Source: Rubrimonas cliftonensis
Lineage (GTDB): Bacteria > Pseudomonadota > Alphaproteobacteria > Rhodobacterales > Rhodobacteraceae
DNA length: 64,000 bases
Reading direction: 5' to 3'
Assembly (NCBI RefSeq): GCF_900107585.1
Contig: NZ_FNQM01000005.1
Coordinates: 62,001-126,000 of the forward strand
In this document: piece after piece, positions 8,834 through 18,232 of the stretch
How the letters are laid out: each line of letters begins with the position of its first letter
Numbering within the stretch: the stretch's first letter is position 1
Translations under genes and position numbers: made by a program
Notes under the pieces: model-generated
Seen by the model: only the letters and a program-made list of their open reading frames with translations
What the model was told of the DNA's origin: nothing
Databases searched by the model: none

Positions 8834-9102
8834 CCCTCTCTCCGTTCCGTTCCGGGGCGACCGTCGCCTGCCCCTTATGTGGTCTCTTGCCCTCGTCGGC
8901 CCGCCGGCCAAACCTGCATGTTCTCTTGCATGAAAGCGGAAAAGCCACAATCGCGAAGCGACTGGGAGATCAGCTTCGCGTGTGAGTTTGGTCGCTGCGT
9001 CGCAGAATGACAACACTGCGCGGGTCTGCGGAGCGCGCGGCGGGGCGACCTGGGGCCGCCGCGGCAACACTCCCTTAACCATGGCCGGGCGAAGACTTGC
9101 CG

Positions 9103-10137
9103 ATGGGCGCGCGCGACGGACTCGATCAGGCCGGAGACCTGCTTGCGGCCTCCGCGGGCGGGCCGGTCCGGCTCGTGGCCGAGAGCCCCGCGACCCGCGC
9201 GGCGCTGTCGCTGGCGATGCGCGCCGCGGCGTCGGACATCGCCGTGCTCTTCGAAGGCGAGAGCGGCGTCGGCAAGGAGGTGTTCGCCCGCGCCGTGCAC
9301 GCCGCCTCGCCGCGCGCGCCGGGGCCGTTCGTGGCCGTCAACTGCGGCGCGCTGCCCGAGGCGCTGGTCGAGTCGATCCTGTTCGGCCACGAGCGCGGCG
9401 CGTTCACCGGCGCGGTGGCCCGGCAGACCGGCCGTTTCGCCGAGGCCGACGGCGGCGTGATCTTCCTCGACGAACTCGGCGAACTGCCGCTCGCCGCGCA
9501 GGTCAAGCTGCTGCGCGCGCTGCAGGAAGGCGAGATCGACCCTGTCGGCGCGGCGCGCCCGCAGCGCGTGAACGTGCGCGTGCTGGCCGCGACCAACCGC
9601 GACCTGCGGCGCGAGGTCGCCGCCGGGCGGTTCCGCGAGGATCTGTTCTACCGCGTCAGCGCGTTTCCCATCCGCATCCCGCCGCTGCGCGCCCGGCGGG
9701 AGGACATCGCGCCGCTCGCCCGCCGCATCCTCGCCGCCGTCGCGCGGGCCGAGGGCGTCGCGACGCCTGAGCTGACGCAGGACGCGCTCGACGCCCTGCG
9801 GGCCGCGCCTTGGCCCGGCAACGTGCGCGAACTGGAGAACGCGCTCCACCGCGCCGCCGTCCTGGCGGGCGGCGGGGCGCTCACGGCGCGGCATCTGGAG
9901 CAGCCGGGCGGCGCGGCGCGGCCCGAGGACGAGGCCGCCCGCTCCGTACGCGCCTTCGCCGAGGACGCCGCGATGGACCGTCGCACGCTCGCCGACGTCG
10001 AGGCCGAGCACATCCTGAGGGTGTACGGCCAGTGCGGCGGCCGGATCAGCGAGACCGCGCGCCGCCTCGGGATCGGCCGCACCACGCTCTACCGCAAGCT
10101 CGCCGATCTCGGCGTCGCGCCGACCGAGCGCCGTTAG
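9103..10137 (+). CDS. Sigma-54-dependent activator lacking an N-terminal sensor domain
   Basis: This 344-residue protein is an AAA+ enhancer-binding protein for RpoN-dependent promoters. It shows Walker A GESGVGKE (about 52-59), the sigma-54 contact loop GAFTGA (99-104), Walker B VIFLDE, the arginine-finger region and a C-terminal Fis-type helix-turn-helix ([20 protein letters not shown]). The ATPase domain begins about 25 residues after the start, so there is no receiver, GAF or PAS domain, as in PspF-type activators. Activity must be controlled by expression or by a partner protein. The ATG at 9103 is preferred over an in-frame TTG at 9097. Target genes are unknown. Confidence 0.88.
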   Translation: MGARDGLDQAGDLLAASAGGPVRLVAESPATRAALSLAMRAAASDIAVLFEGESGVGKEVFARAVHAASPRAPGPFVAVNCGALPEALVESILFGHERGAFTGAVARQTGRFAEADGGVIFLDELGELPLAAQVKLLRALQEGEIDPVGAARPQRVNVRVLAATNRDLRREVAAGRFREDLFYRVSAFPIRIPPLRARREDIAPLARRILAAVARAEGVATPELTQDALDALRAAPWPGNVRELENALHRAAVLAGGGALTARHLEQPGGAARPEDEAARSVRAFAEDAAMDRRTLADVEAEHILRVYGQCGGRISETARRLGIGRTTLYRKLADLGVAPTERR

Positions 10138-10228
10138 CCGCGCCCAGACAGCCGCCCAGACGACCGCCCAGACGACCGACCCGACAGCCGCCGCGCCGCC
10201 CGCAACGACGGCGCCGCGCCCGCCTGCG

Positions 10229-12295
10229 TCACGCCGTCCGCAGCCATGCCCCTTCCCGCGCGAAGCCCGCGACGGCGTCCCCGGCCATCGGGCGCGCGAG
10301 CGCGTAGCCCTGCAGCACGTCGCAGCCGAGCGCCCGGACGGCGGCGACGTGCTCCGGCGTCTCCACGCCCTCGGCGACGATCTCGCAGCCGAGCGTCCGG
10401 CCGATGCCGACCAGCGCGCGCACGACGTCGCGCTGCCGCGGGTTGTCGACCACCGGCATGATCAGCTCGCGGGCGATCTTCAGCCGCCGCGGCCGCACCG
10501 CCATCACGCTGGCGATGGAGGCGTGGCCGGTGCCGAAGTCGTCGATCTCGATCTCCACGCCCATCTCGTTCAGCGTGTCGATGTTCCAAGACGCCGCCCC
10601 GCAGCGGGCATCGAGAAAGCTCGACTCCAGCAGTTCGAACGCCACGGTCCCGCGGGCCATGTCTAGGCCGCGCAGGCTCTCGATCAGCCCCTCGTCCTGC
10701 AGCCGGCGCATCGAGACGTTGACCGACACGCGGTCGACCGCGACGCCCTCGGCGCGCCACTGCGCCCGGTCTCCCAGCGCCGTGACGAGAATGGCGTGGT
10801 CGATCTCGCCCAGCAGGTCGAGCTCCTCGGCGATCGGCAGGAACTCGGCGGGGGCCAGCACGCCGAATTCGGGGTGGCGCCAGCGCGCCAGCGCCTCCGC
10901 CCCGACGATCCTCAGCGTCCGCGCGCAGAACTGCGGCTGGTAGAATGGCGCGATCTCGCCGCGGGGCAGGCCGGCGAGCAGGTCGTCGGAGAGCCGCCGG
11001 GCCCGTTCCGCCCTCGCGCGCAGGTCGCTCGTGAAGAAGGCGCTGCGCATGCCGCCGGCCCTGCGGGCGGCGTCGAGCGCCAGCGCCGCCTCGGCGAGCG
11101 TCTGCGCAGCGCGCGTCGCGGGCGCGAAGGGCGACGTCGGCGACCGCGACGCCGCGTCCGGGGCGCGGCCGTCCGCCACGCCGATGCTGGCGCCGACGCG
11201 GCACACCTCGCCGTCCACCGCCACGGGCAGCGCCAGCGCGCCGATCAGCCGGCTCGCCAGGGCCGTCAGCGCCTCGCGCCCGGCGCCGTCCACGGTCATG
11301 ACGGCGAACTCGTCGCCGCCGACGCGGGCGATGAACGCGCCCGCCCCGGCGTGGCGGCGCAGCGCCTCCGCCGCGTGGCGCAGAACGCCGTCGCCGGCCG
11401 CCTGCCCCAGCGCGTCGTTGACCTGGCGGAAGCGCTCGAGGTCGATGTGGAGTACGGCCACGCCGTCCGGATCGCGCGCCAGCCGCTCCCGCAGCGCCTC
11501 GTGGAACCCCTGGCGGTTGGCGAGCCCGGTGAGCGCGTCCTCCCGCGCGAGCCGCTCGGCCCTGCGGACATGGGCGCGCAGAGCGTTCTCGCGGGTCATG
11601 GCGGCGGCGCGCATCCGCGCCAGCCGCGCGCCGCGGCGGCGCAGGCCGGCGAGGGCGCGGCGCATCGCGCGCAGCCCGGGTCTCACGACGAAGGCGGCCT
11701 GCAGCAGGAGCGCGGCGAGCACCGCGGCTACCGTCGCCGTCCGCGCCGCCTCGGCGCGACGCATGTCGCGGGCGGCCTCGGCCTGGAAGGCCGCGGCGGC
11801 GGCGCGCATCGCGAAGGCGAGCGCGCCGCGGCTCTCCGTCTGCAGCCGCGCCAGGGCGGCCGCCGGGTCCGGCGCGCCGATCAGCAGCCGCCGCGCGTCG
11901 CCGGCGGCCGCGCGCGCGGCGACGTCGAGCCCGTCCGGGCCGTCGAACAGGGCGCGCAGCGCGGCGGCGCGCCGCGACTCCGCCAAGAGGGCCGCATGCC
12001 CGCGCTCGAACAGCGTCAGCGTCTCGCCAAGGGCGATGCGGCCGGCCAGCGTCGGCCTCTCGGTGAAATCGCGCGCGGTGTCGCCAAGGCGCCTCAGCCG
12101 CGCCTCCTGCCGGGCGCTTTCGGCGACGTTGAGGGCGCGCTCGCGGCCCGTTTCGAGGTTGAGGCGGGCGCTCAGCTCCACCGCGAAGACGGCGGCGACG
12201 ATCACCGCCATCGACAGCAGGTAGCGACGCCACAGAACCGCCGGCGCCGCGCTCGCAGCGTCGAGGAACCCTGCGCCCATGCGTCGCCGCTTCAT
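10229..12295 (-). CDS. Membrane-bound GGDEF-EAL cyclic-di-GMP protein
   Basis: A 688-residue protein that makes and/or breaks cyclic di-GMP. Two membrane segments (about 24-42 and 186-205) bracket a periplasmic helical domain. A GGDEF domain with an intact signature (RVGGDEF, about 324-330) and an EAL domain with EAL (467-469), SVNVS, the second glutamate (FELLES), DDFGTG, the lysine in LKIA and EGVE follow. Both catalytic sets look complete, so a bifunctional enzyme is possible. One usual residue is changed, the D after LKI (here LKIA). It lies 86 bases downstream of phnM on the same strand. Confidence 0.9.
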   Translation of the reverse strand: MKRRRMGAGFLDAASAAPAVLWRRYLLSMAVIVAAVFAVELSARLNLETGRERALNVAESARQEARLRRLGDTARDFTERPTLAGRIALGETLTLFERGHAALLAESRRAAALRALFDGPDGLDVAARAAAGDARRLLIGAPDPAAALARLQTESRGALAFAMRAAAAAFQAEAARDMRRAEAARTATVAAVLAALLLQAAFVVRPGLRAMRRALAGLRRRGARLARMRAAAMTRENALRAHVRRAERLAREDALTGLANRQGFHEALRERLARDPDGVAVLHIDLERFRQVNDALGQAAGDGVLRHAAEALRRHAGAGAFIARVGGDEFAVMTVDGAGREALTALASRLIGALALPVAVDGEVCRVGASIGVADGRAPDAASRSPTSPFAPATRAAQTLAEAALALDAARRAGGMRSAFFTSDLRARAERARRLSDDLLAGLPRGEIAPFYQPQFCARTLRIVGAEALARWRHPEFGVLAPAEFLPIAEELDLLGEIDHAILVTALGDRAQWRAEGVAVDRVSVNVSMRRLQDEGLIESLRGLDMARGTVAFELLESSFLDARCGAASWNIDTLNEMGVEIEIDDFGTGHASIASVMAVRPRRLKIARELIMPVVDNPRQRDVVRALVGIGRTLGCEIVAEGVETPEHVAAVRALGCDVLQGYALARPMAGDAVAGFAREGAWLRTA

Positions 12296-12381
12296 GTCGC
12301 CCCCTGCAGATCCCGGCCCCAGCGATAGGGTCGCGGGCTTGACGGGAAGTTAAGCGGGCGGCGCGGGCGGTTGCGGGCGCC

Positions 12382-13584
12382 TCAGAGCACCCGCGTCCCC
12401 TCCCGCCACAGCCCGCGCACGACGCAGAGGCGCTCGACATGGTAGACCCGCGCGAGGTCGGCCCGCAGGCCCGGCGCGACGGCCCCGCGGTCGGCGAAGC
12501 CGGCGGCGCGGGCGGGGTTGGCGGTGACGCAGGCGATGGCGGCGGGCAGGTCGTAGGCCTCCACCTCCTCGGCGAGCTTGAACGCGGCCAGCATCAGCGA
12601 GGCGGGCGCATAGTCCGAGGACAGGATGTCCACGAGTCCCGCCTCCGCCAGCGCCAGCGCCGACACGTTGCCGGAATGCGAGCCGCCGCGCAGCAGGTTC
12701 GGCGCCCCCATCAGCACCTGCATCCCCGCGGCGCGCGAGGCGCGGGCGGCCACCGCCGTGGTCGGGAACTCCGCGATTGCGGCGCCGATCTCGACGCTCT
12801 CGGCGACATGCTCGGCGGTCGCGTCGTCGTGGCTCGCCACGATCAGCCCGCGGGCCCGCGCGCGCTCGGCCAGCGCGGCGCGGTTGTCGCGCTCATGGGC
12901 GATCTGCAGGCGGCGGGCGGTCTCGATGAAGGCGGCCATCTCGGCGTCGGAGAAGCCCTTCCTGCCCTGGTAGTACTCGACGTATTTCTCCAGCCGCGCG
13001 AACTGGCGCTGGCCGGGGGTGTGGTCCATCACCGAGATGAGCCGCACCCGCGGGTCGCCGCCCACCCGGTCGTATTCGGCGATCAGGTTCGGCGAGCACA
13101 GCTCGCAGCGGATGTGGATGTGATGGTCGGCGCGCAGCAGGCCGAGCGCGCGAAGCTGCGCCGCCGCCTCCGCCGCGCCGGCGGCGTAGTCGCCGAGGCC
13201 GCTGTCGCGGTCGTCGATGGAGCCGACGCGCAGCGCGTCCAGCACCGTGGTCGCGCCGACCGAGGCGAACTCGCCGTCATGGGCGGCGAGCGCGGCGCGG
13301 CGCGGCCAGTCGACGCCCGGGCGCGGGCGCAGGTGGCGCTCCAGATTGTCGGTGTGCAGCTCGACGAGGCCGGGGATCAGGTAGTCGCCGTCTAGATCGA
13401 CGGCGCCCGCCGCCGAGCATGGCCCCGCGCTCACGTCGGCGATCAGCCCGTCGCGGATCAGCACCGCGCCGCGCAGCACGGCGTCGGGCGTGACGACGCG
13501 GGCGTTGGCGAGGACGGTCTCGCCGGCCCCGGCCGAAGACCCGTCCGCCGGGGTCTGCCCGGCCTGCGCGCGCTGAACGCCCAT
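12382..13584 (-). CDS. phnM: Alpha-D-ribose 1-methylphosphonate 5-triphosphate diphosphatase (PhnM)
   Basis: PhnM is an amidohydrolase-superfamily enzyme of the C-P lyase pathway that removes pyrophosphate from ribose-1-methylphosphonate-5-triphosphate. The 400-residue protein has the family's LIPGLVELHTDNLE metal site, GATTVLDALRVGS, HIRCELCSP, SVMDHTPGQRQF, IVASHDDATAEH and DILSSDYAP blocks. GGAGG lies four bases before the ATG. No other phn gene is in the window, so this copy is isolated from a C-P lyase operon, at least here; a moonlighting or relocated role is possible. Confidence 0.92.
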   Translation of the reverse strand: MGVQRAQAGQTPADGSSAGAGETVLANARVVTPDAVLRGAVLIRDGLIADVSAGPCSAAGAVDLDGDYLIPGLVELHTDNLERHLRPRPGVDWPRRAALAAHDGEFASVGATTVLDALRVGSIDDRDSGLGDYAAGAAEAAAQLRALGLLRADHHIHIRCELCSPNLIAEYDRVGGDPRVRLISVMDHTPGQRQFARLEKYVEYYQGRKGFSDAEMAAFIETARRLQIAHERDNRAALAERARARGLIVASHDDATAEHVAESVEIGAAIAEFPTTAVAARASRAAGMQVLMGAPNLLRGGSHSGNVSALALAEAGLVDILSSDYAPASLMLAAFKLAEEVEAYDLPAAIACVTANPARAAGFADRGAVAPGLRADLARVYHVERLCVVRGLWREGTRVL

Positions 13585-13702
13585 GGCGCCTCCAGATGGT
13601 TGCGCGCCCCGTCGGGGCCGCGTGCGGCGCGGGCGGCGTGCGCCCGGCGCGGTCGATTTCCGCGCGACCGCTGACGCTGTCGCGCGGCGGCGGCGCGGGG
13701 CG

Positions 13703-15109
13703 TCAGGGCGCGAGCGCGCCCGAGGCGGCGTCCAGCCAGCGCCCGCTCTCGCGCAGGCGGGCGAGCCCGGCGTCGAGCGCGGCCAGCGCCGCCAGCCCCT
13801 GCGCGTCGTCGCTGCGCGCCGCCGCGCGCAGCGTGGCGAAGCGGGCCAGCGCGACGGCCTCGACCAGCGCGGCGGACGCCTGCGGCGCCGCCATCGCGGC
13901 GTCGGCGTCGGCGGCCTCCGAGATCACCGCGTCGGCCTCGCCGGCGATGACCGCCGCGAAGCAGCCCAGCGCGTCCTGCTGCCGGAGCCCGGCGGCGGGA
14001 AAGCCGAGCGCCGCCAGCGCCGCCGGCGCGGCCGCCCGAGTGGCGCAGAGCCGCGCGCCGGAAAGCCCGCCCGGCGTCGAGGGCGACGGCGCGTCCGCGG
14101 CGAGGTGCACGACGAGCATCCGCTCCACCAGGGGCCGCGACCACGCCCTCCCGCCGCAGAAGCGCTCCGCGGCGGGGCAGTCCGGCCTGATCTGCGGCAC
14201 GGTGAGGCCCGATGGCGCGGGCGTTGCCGCTCCGCCGGCCTCCGCCGCGGCGGGGGCGGCGGAGGGAGCGGCGGCAGGCTCGACGCCGTAGCCGTCCTCG
14301 CCGAGCGTCAGCGTCAGCGCGGCCCGTGCGACCGCCTCGGCCGCGCCGGCGTCCGCGCCGACGCGCAGCATGACCGCCCGGGCGGACCCGGCTGCGGACG
14401 CAGCTGCGGCCGGTCGCGCCGCGTCGGCCTCTCCGGACGCCGCGTCGTCCGAGGCTCCAAAGGGTTCCGCATCGTCGCCGGCGGCCCCGTCCGCCGCCCC
14501 GGCCGCCGCCGGGTTTGTCGCCCCGGCCGCCGCCGGGTTTGTCGCCCCGGCCGCCGCCGGGTTTGTCGCTTCTGGCGAAGCGGCCCTATGCGATGCGTCC
14601 GCGTCCTGCGCACCCCCGTCCTGCGTCTCCCCGTCCTGCGCGTCCGCGTCGCGCTCCCCGATTTCGCGCCTGGCCGCGTCGGTCCCTTCGCCAGCAAGCG
14701 CGTCCTCTGCGCCGCGGGGCGGCAGCGCAGCTTCCTCCGTGGACCCCGCCGATCCGACCGCCTGCGGCCAGACGCCGGCCGGCAACGGGATGGGGTCGCC
14801 GTCGGCGTCGAGGCACGGGATCGCGATGACGTCGCCGATCTCGATCAGCGACGGGTCGCGCGTCGCCACCCGGCCGCGGTTGAAACGCCAGAGCGGGATG
14901 TAGCTGGCGCCCGGCCCATAGGCCCGCCGCGCCACGCGCTGCAGCGTATCGCCGCGCTGGATGACATAGGTTTCGCCGCAGGGCAGCTCCTGCGCCGCCG
15001 CGCCGCCGGCCGCGGCCGCGGCCAGCGCGCCCGCGGCCAGCGCCGCGAGCAGCGTCGGCGCCCGACGCTTCCCGCCCGCGCCTCCACCGTGTCGCATCGG
15101 CCCGATCAC
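13703..15109 (-). CDS. LysM-domain protein with C-terminal solute-binding-like region
   Basis: A 468-residue exported protein. It has a signal peptide (about 18-40), a LysM peptidoglycan-binding domain (YVIQRGDTLQRVARRAYG, about 48-95), a long Ala/Asp/Glu-rich linker containing three exact ATNPAAAG repeats, and a C-terminal region (about 300-460) that resembles a degenerate family-3 periplasmic binding protein (for example LSGARLCATR and a closing ESGRWLDA). The likely place is the periplasm, bound to the wall. The GTG start at 15109 overlaps the metY stop (GTGA); an ATG 12 bases further in is an alternative. Function is unknown. Confidence 0.75.
   Translation of the reverse strand: MIGPMRHGGGAGGKRRAPTLLAALAAGALAAAAAGGAAAQELPCGETYVIQRGDTLQRVARRAYGPGASYIPLWRFNRGRVATRDPSLIEIGDVIAIPCLDADGDPIPLPAGVWPQAVGSAGSTEEAALPPRGAEDALAGEGTDAARREIGERDADAQDGETQDGGAQDADASHRAASPEATNPAAAGATNPAAAGATNPAAAGAADGAAGDDAEPFGASDDAASGEADAARPAAAASAAGSARAVMLRVGADAGAAEAVARAALTLTLGEDGYGVEPAAAPSAAPAAAEAGGAATPAPSGLTVPQIRPDCPAAERFCGGRAWSRPLVERMLVVHLAADAPSPSTPGGLSGARLCATRAAAPAALAALGFPAAGLRQQDALGCFAAVIAGEADAVISEAADADAAMAAPQASAALVEAVALARFATLRAAARSDDAQGLAALAALDAGLARLRESGRWLDAASGALAP
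14496..14567 (-). repeat. 24-bp tandem repeat, three exact copies, inside the LysM gene
   Basis: The unit is 24 bp, in frame, and encodes ATNPAAAG three times in the linker of the LysM protein. Identical copies suggest recent slippage expansion; copy number may vary between strains. Confidence 0.9.
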
Positions 15110-16410
15110 TCCGCCGCGACGGCGCCGGCGCTGGCCGCGAGCGCCTGCTCCAGATCGGCGATCAGGTCGTCCGCGTCCTCGATGCCGATCGACAGGCGGA
15201 TCACCTCCGGCCCTGCGTTCGCCGCCGCCTGCTGCTCAGGCGTGAGCTGGCGGTGCGTCGTCGAGGCGGGGTGGATGATCAGCGAGCGCGCGTCGCCGAG
15301 ATTGGCGAGATGGCTGAACAGCTCGACCGAATCGACCAGCTTCACGCCGGCGTCGTAGCCGCCCTTCAGCCCGAAGGTGAAGATGGCGCTGCATCCCTTG
15401 GGGCAGTAGCGCTTCGCGCGCTCGGCCCAGGGGCTCGACGGCAGCCCGGCGTAGTTCACGAAGCTCACGGCAGGGTGGCGCTCCAGCCACGACGCCACCT
15501 TCAGCGCGTTGGCGCAGTGGCGGTCCATGCGCAGGCTCAGGGTCTCGATGCCGATCAGCGTCTCGAAGGCGTTCATCGGCGCCTGGCACATGCCGAGGTC
15601 GCGCAGCGTCACCGCGATGCCGTAGAAGGTGAAGGCGAGGTTGCCGAAGGTCTCGTGGAACTTCAGCCCGTGGTAGCTGGGGCAGGGCTCGCTGAGGGCG
15701 GGGAACTTGCCCGAGGCGGTCCAGTCGAAAGTTCCGCTGTCCACGACCATGCCGCCCATCGAGGTCGCGTGGCCGCAGAGATACTTGGTGGTCGAATGCA
15801 CGACGAGGTCGGCGCCATGCTCGAAGGGGCGGCAGAGGTACGGCGTCGCGGTGGTGTTGTCGACGACCAGCGGCAGACCGGCCTGCCTCGCGACCGCCGA
15901 GGCCGCGGCGAGGTCGGTGACATAGCCGCCGGGGTTGGCGATCGCCTCGCAGAACACCGCGCGGGTGTTCTCGTCGATCGCCGCCGCCACTGCGGCCATG
16001 TCCTCGAAATCGACGAAGCGGACCTCCCAGCCGAAATGCCTGAAGGCGTGGTTGAACTGGTTGACCGAGCCGCCGTAGAGGCGCGTCGAGGCCACGAAGT
16101 TCAGGCCCGGCCGCATCAGCGGGAACAGCGCCATGATCTGCGCGGCGTGGCCCGAGGCGCAGGCCACCGCGCCCACGCCGCCCTCCAGCGTCGCCACCCG
16201 CTCCGCCAGCACCGCCACCGTGGGGTTCTGCAGCCGCGAGTAGATGAAGCCGAGCTCCTGGAGATTGAAGAGCGCCGCGGCGTGGTCGGCGTCGCGAAAG
16301 ACATAGGCGGTGTTCTGGTAGATCGGCGTCTGCCGCGCGCCGGTGGCGGGGTCAGGCTGCGACCCGGCATGGACCTGAAGCGTGTCGAAGCCGTAGGTGC
16401 GATTCGCCAT
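15106..16410 (-). CDS. metY: O-acetylhomoserine aminocarboxypropyltransferase (MetY-type)
   Basis: This PLP enzyme of the Cys/Met metabolism family makes homocysteine or methionine precursors from O-acetylhomoserine and sulfide. The 434 residues include [12 protein letters not shown], the IYSRLQNPT substrate loop, ACASGHAAQ, the [14 protein letters not shown] block and the PLP lysine K209 in [10 protein letters not shown]. The length matches the OAH sulfhydrylase branch rather than the shorter MetB/MetC. AGGAGGGAG precedes the ATG. The LysM gene overlaps its stop, so both are on one transcript. Confidence 0.93.
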   Translation of the reverse strand: MANRTYGFDTLQVHAGSQPDPATGARQTPIYQNTAYVFRDADHAAALFNLQELGFIYSRLQNPTVAVLAERVATLEGGVGAVACASGHAAQIMALFPLMRPGLNFVASTRLYGGSVNQFNHAFRHFGWEVRFVDFEDMAAVAAAIDENTRAVFCEAIANPGGYVTDLAAASAVARQAGLPLVVDNTTATPYLCRPFEHGADLVVHSTTKYLCGHATSMGGMVVDSGTFDWTASGKFPALSEPCPSYHGLKFHETFGNLAFTFYGIAVTLRDLGMCQAPMNAFETLIGIETLSLRMDRHCANALKVASWLERHPAVSFVNYAGLPSSPWAERAKRYCPKGCSAIFTFGLKGGYDAGVKLVDSVELFSHLANLGDARSLIIHPASTTHRQLTPEQQAAANAGPEVIRLSIGIEDADDLIADLEQALAASAGAVAAE

Positions 16411-16575
16411 GATCTCCCTCCTAGAGCGGTCTCGCGGGAGCTTCTGGCCCCTGCGCGCGCGGAGCCTACACCGCCGGCCGGCGGCGCGACAGGGGCGCGG
16501 CGCCCGACAGGGGCGCGGCGGCGCGCCGCTTCTCGGGCCGGCGCTTCTCGGGCCGCCGCCTTTCGGGCCGCCGCC

Positions 16576-17067
16576 TCAGCTTCGGCGCGACGAGATCACG
16601 CCGGTGTTGAAGCCGCCGATGCGCAGCTCGTTGAACAGCCGCTGATGCTCGATCTTGGGGCAGTGGTTCATCACGACCTCGACGCCCCGCGCCTCCGCGC
16701 GGGCCGCCGCCTCCCAGTCCATCACGCCGATCTGCATCCAGACGGTCGAGAGCCCCCGGTCGCCGAGCGCGTCTAGCGCCTCGTCCACCACCGCCCCGGC
16801 CTCGCTGGAGCGGCGGAACACGTCCACCATGTCGATCCGCAGGTCTGCAGGAATGTCGGCGAGGCTGGCGCGCACCGGCTCGCCGCCGATCTCCTGGCCG
16901 ACATAGGCCGGATTGACGGGGATCACCCTGTAGCCCTTCTGCGCCAGATAGCGCGCGACATAGGCCGATGGACGAACCGGGTTGACCGAGACGCCGACTG
17001 CGGCGATGACCTTCGTGCGCTGGAGAATCCTGCGCAGCGTCGCGTGGCTGTAACTCGGCAGGCGCAT
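16576..17067 (-). CDS. CoA-binding domain protein (YccU-like)
   Basis: A 163-residue Rossmann-fold protein of the succinyl-CoA-synthetase-type CoA-binding family. Diagnostic stretches are VIAAVGVSVNPVRPS near the N-terminus, GYRVIPVNPAYVGQEI and VVMNHCPKIEH near the C-terminus. Biochemical function is not established for the family. It lies 165 bases upstream of metY on the same strand; that gap holds short imperfect GC-rich repeats and no gene. Confidence 0.85.
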   Translation of the reverse strand: MRLPSYSHATLRRILQRTKVIAAVGVSVNPVRPSAYVARYLAQKGYRVIPVNPAYVGQEIGGEPVRASLADIPADLRIDMVDVFRRSSEAGAVVDEALDALGDRGLSTVWMQIGVMDWEAAARAEARGVEVVMNHCPKIEHQRLFNELRIGGFNTGVISSRRS

Positions 17068-17108
17068 CGCATGGCTCCCTTAAACGGTGCGAGCGATCCC
17101 CTAGCATC

Positions 17109-17137
17109 AAAAAAAAGCGCCCGCACGAGGCGGGCGC
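17109..17137 (-). terminator. Rho-independent terminator downstream of rlmB
   Basis: An 8-bp perfect stem (17117-17124 with 17130-17137, loop ACGAG) is followed on the minus strand by eight T (17109-17116). It is about 140 bases beyond the rlmB stop. A second long imperfect hairpin (GGGGC to GCCCC) lies between. Confidence 0.9.
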
Positions 17138-17276
17138 AAAGTCGGAACGAGGGACAGTGAGTGGTGGGGCTGGCCGGCGTGCGCCGACCGGCCCCGCATC
17201 ACATGTGGAGACGATACTCCGGATTGGTAGGGAAGTCTCGTTCTCGTTTTGGTTAATTGCCACATTTCTGGCGCAA

Positions 17277-18230
17277 TCAGTCTCGACCCGCCACATTCCG
17301 CCTGGCGTGAGCCAGATGCAGCGCAACGGCCGCCGCGTTCGACACGTTGAGCGAGGCGAAGGCGCTCGCGGCGGGGATCGCGGCCAGCGAATCGCAGGTC
17401 TTCGCGGTCAGCTCCCGCAGCCCGGCCCCTTCCGCGCCGAGCACCAGCCCGAGCGGGCGGCGGCCCGTCGCGGCGACGGCCTCCGGCAGCGCCAGCCCCG
17501 CCGCGCCGTCGAGCCCGATCAGCGCATAGCCCATCTCCTTCAGCGCTGACATTGCGCGGGCGAGGTTTGGCGGGCGCAGATAGGGCTGGCGCTCCAGCGC
17601 GCCCGAGGCCGCCTTGGCGAGCGCGCCGGTCTCCGGCGCGCTGTGGCGGCGCGGCGCGATCACCGCCCGCGCGCCAAAGACCTCCGCCGAGCGCAGCATC
17701 GCGCCCACATTGTGGGGGTCGGTCACGCGGTCGAGCAGCAGCGCGACGGGCGCGGGGTCGTCGGGAAGGGGCCGGCACCGGCTCGACACGTCGCCCCAGT
17801 CGAGCGGCTCGGCCTCCAGCGCGGCGCCCTGGTGCACCGAGGCGGGATCGAGCGGCGCGGTGAAACGGCGCGGGTCGGCGATCTCGGGCGTCATGCCCGA
17901 GGCCGCGACCGCCTCGGCCAGCCGGTCGGCGGCGTTGCGGGTGAGGATCAGCCGGCGGCGGACGCGGGCGGGGTTCTCCAGCGCCTCGCGCACCGCATGC
18001 AGGCCGAACAGCCACACCGTCGCGTCCTCCGCGTCCTCCGGGCGGCGCCAGGGCGCGGCGCGGCCCGGCCCCGCTCGTCGCGCCTCCGCGCGGACGTGGC
18101 CGCGGTGGTCGCCGCCGCCCCCAGAGCCGCCCCCAGAGCCGCCGCGCCCGTCGCGCCGCCCGCCCAAGCCCTGATGGCCGCCCCGATCGCCGCCGCCATC
18201 GCCGCCGCCGTCGCTTCCGCCCCCGGCCAT
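17277..18230 (-). CDS. rlmB: 23S rRNA (guanosine2251-2'-O)-methyltransferase RlmB / TrmH family
   Basis: A SPOUT-class SAM-dependent 2'-O-ribose methyltransferase. The 317-residue protein starts with an unusual Gly/Asp/Arg-rich low-complexity tail of about 60 residues. It then shows the substrate-binding N-domain (WLFGLHAVREALENP) and the knotted catalytic domain with the motif-1 block DRVTDPHNVGAMLRSAEVFG, motif 2 LVLGAEGAGLR and motif 3 IPAASAFASLNVSNAAAVAL. The start codon is only two bases beyond the stop of the Trypco1-type gene, so the two are cotranscribed. The disordered tail is not part of the usual enzyme. Confidence 0.9.
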   Translation of the reverse strand: MAGGGSDGGGDGGGDRGGHQGLGGRRDGRGGSGGGSGGGGDHRGHVRAEARRAGPGRAAPWRRPEDAEDATVWLFGLHAVREALENPARVRRRLILTRNAADRLAEAVAASGMTPEIADPRRFTAPLDPASVHQGAALEAEPLDWGDVSSRCRPLPDDPAPVALLLDRVTDPHNVGAMLRSAEVFGARAVIAPRRHSAPETGALAKAASGALERQPYLRPPNLARAMSALKEMGYALIGLDGAAGLALPEAVAATGRRPLGLVLGAEGAGLRELTAKTCDSLAAIPAASAFASLNVSNAAAVALHLAHARRNVAGRD

Positions 18231-18232
18231 GC

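Noticed and set aside
16411-16575. SAM riboswitch upstream of metY
   Set aside because: I looked for SAM-II-like conserved sequence in front of the metY start and found none; the gap is GC-rich with short repeats only.
17141-17276. tRNA gene between rlmB and its terminator
   Set aside because: No T-loop GTTCRA motif, no acceptor-stem pairing and no anticodon arm could be formed on either strand.
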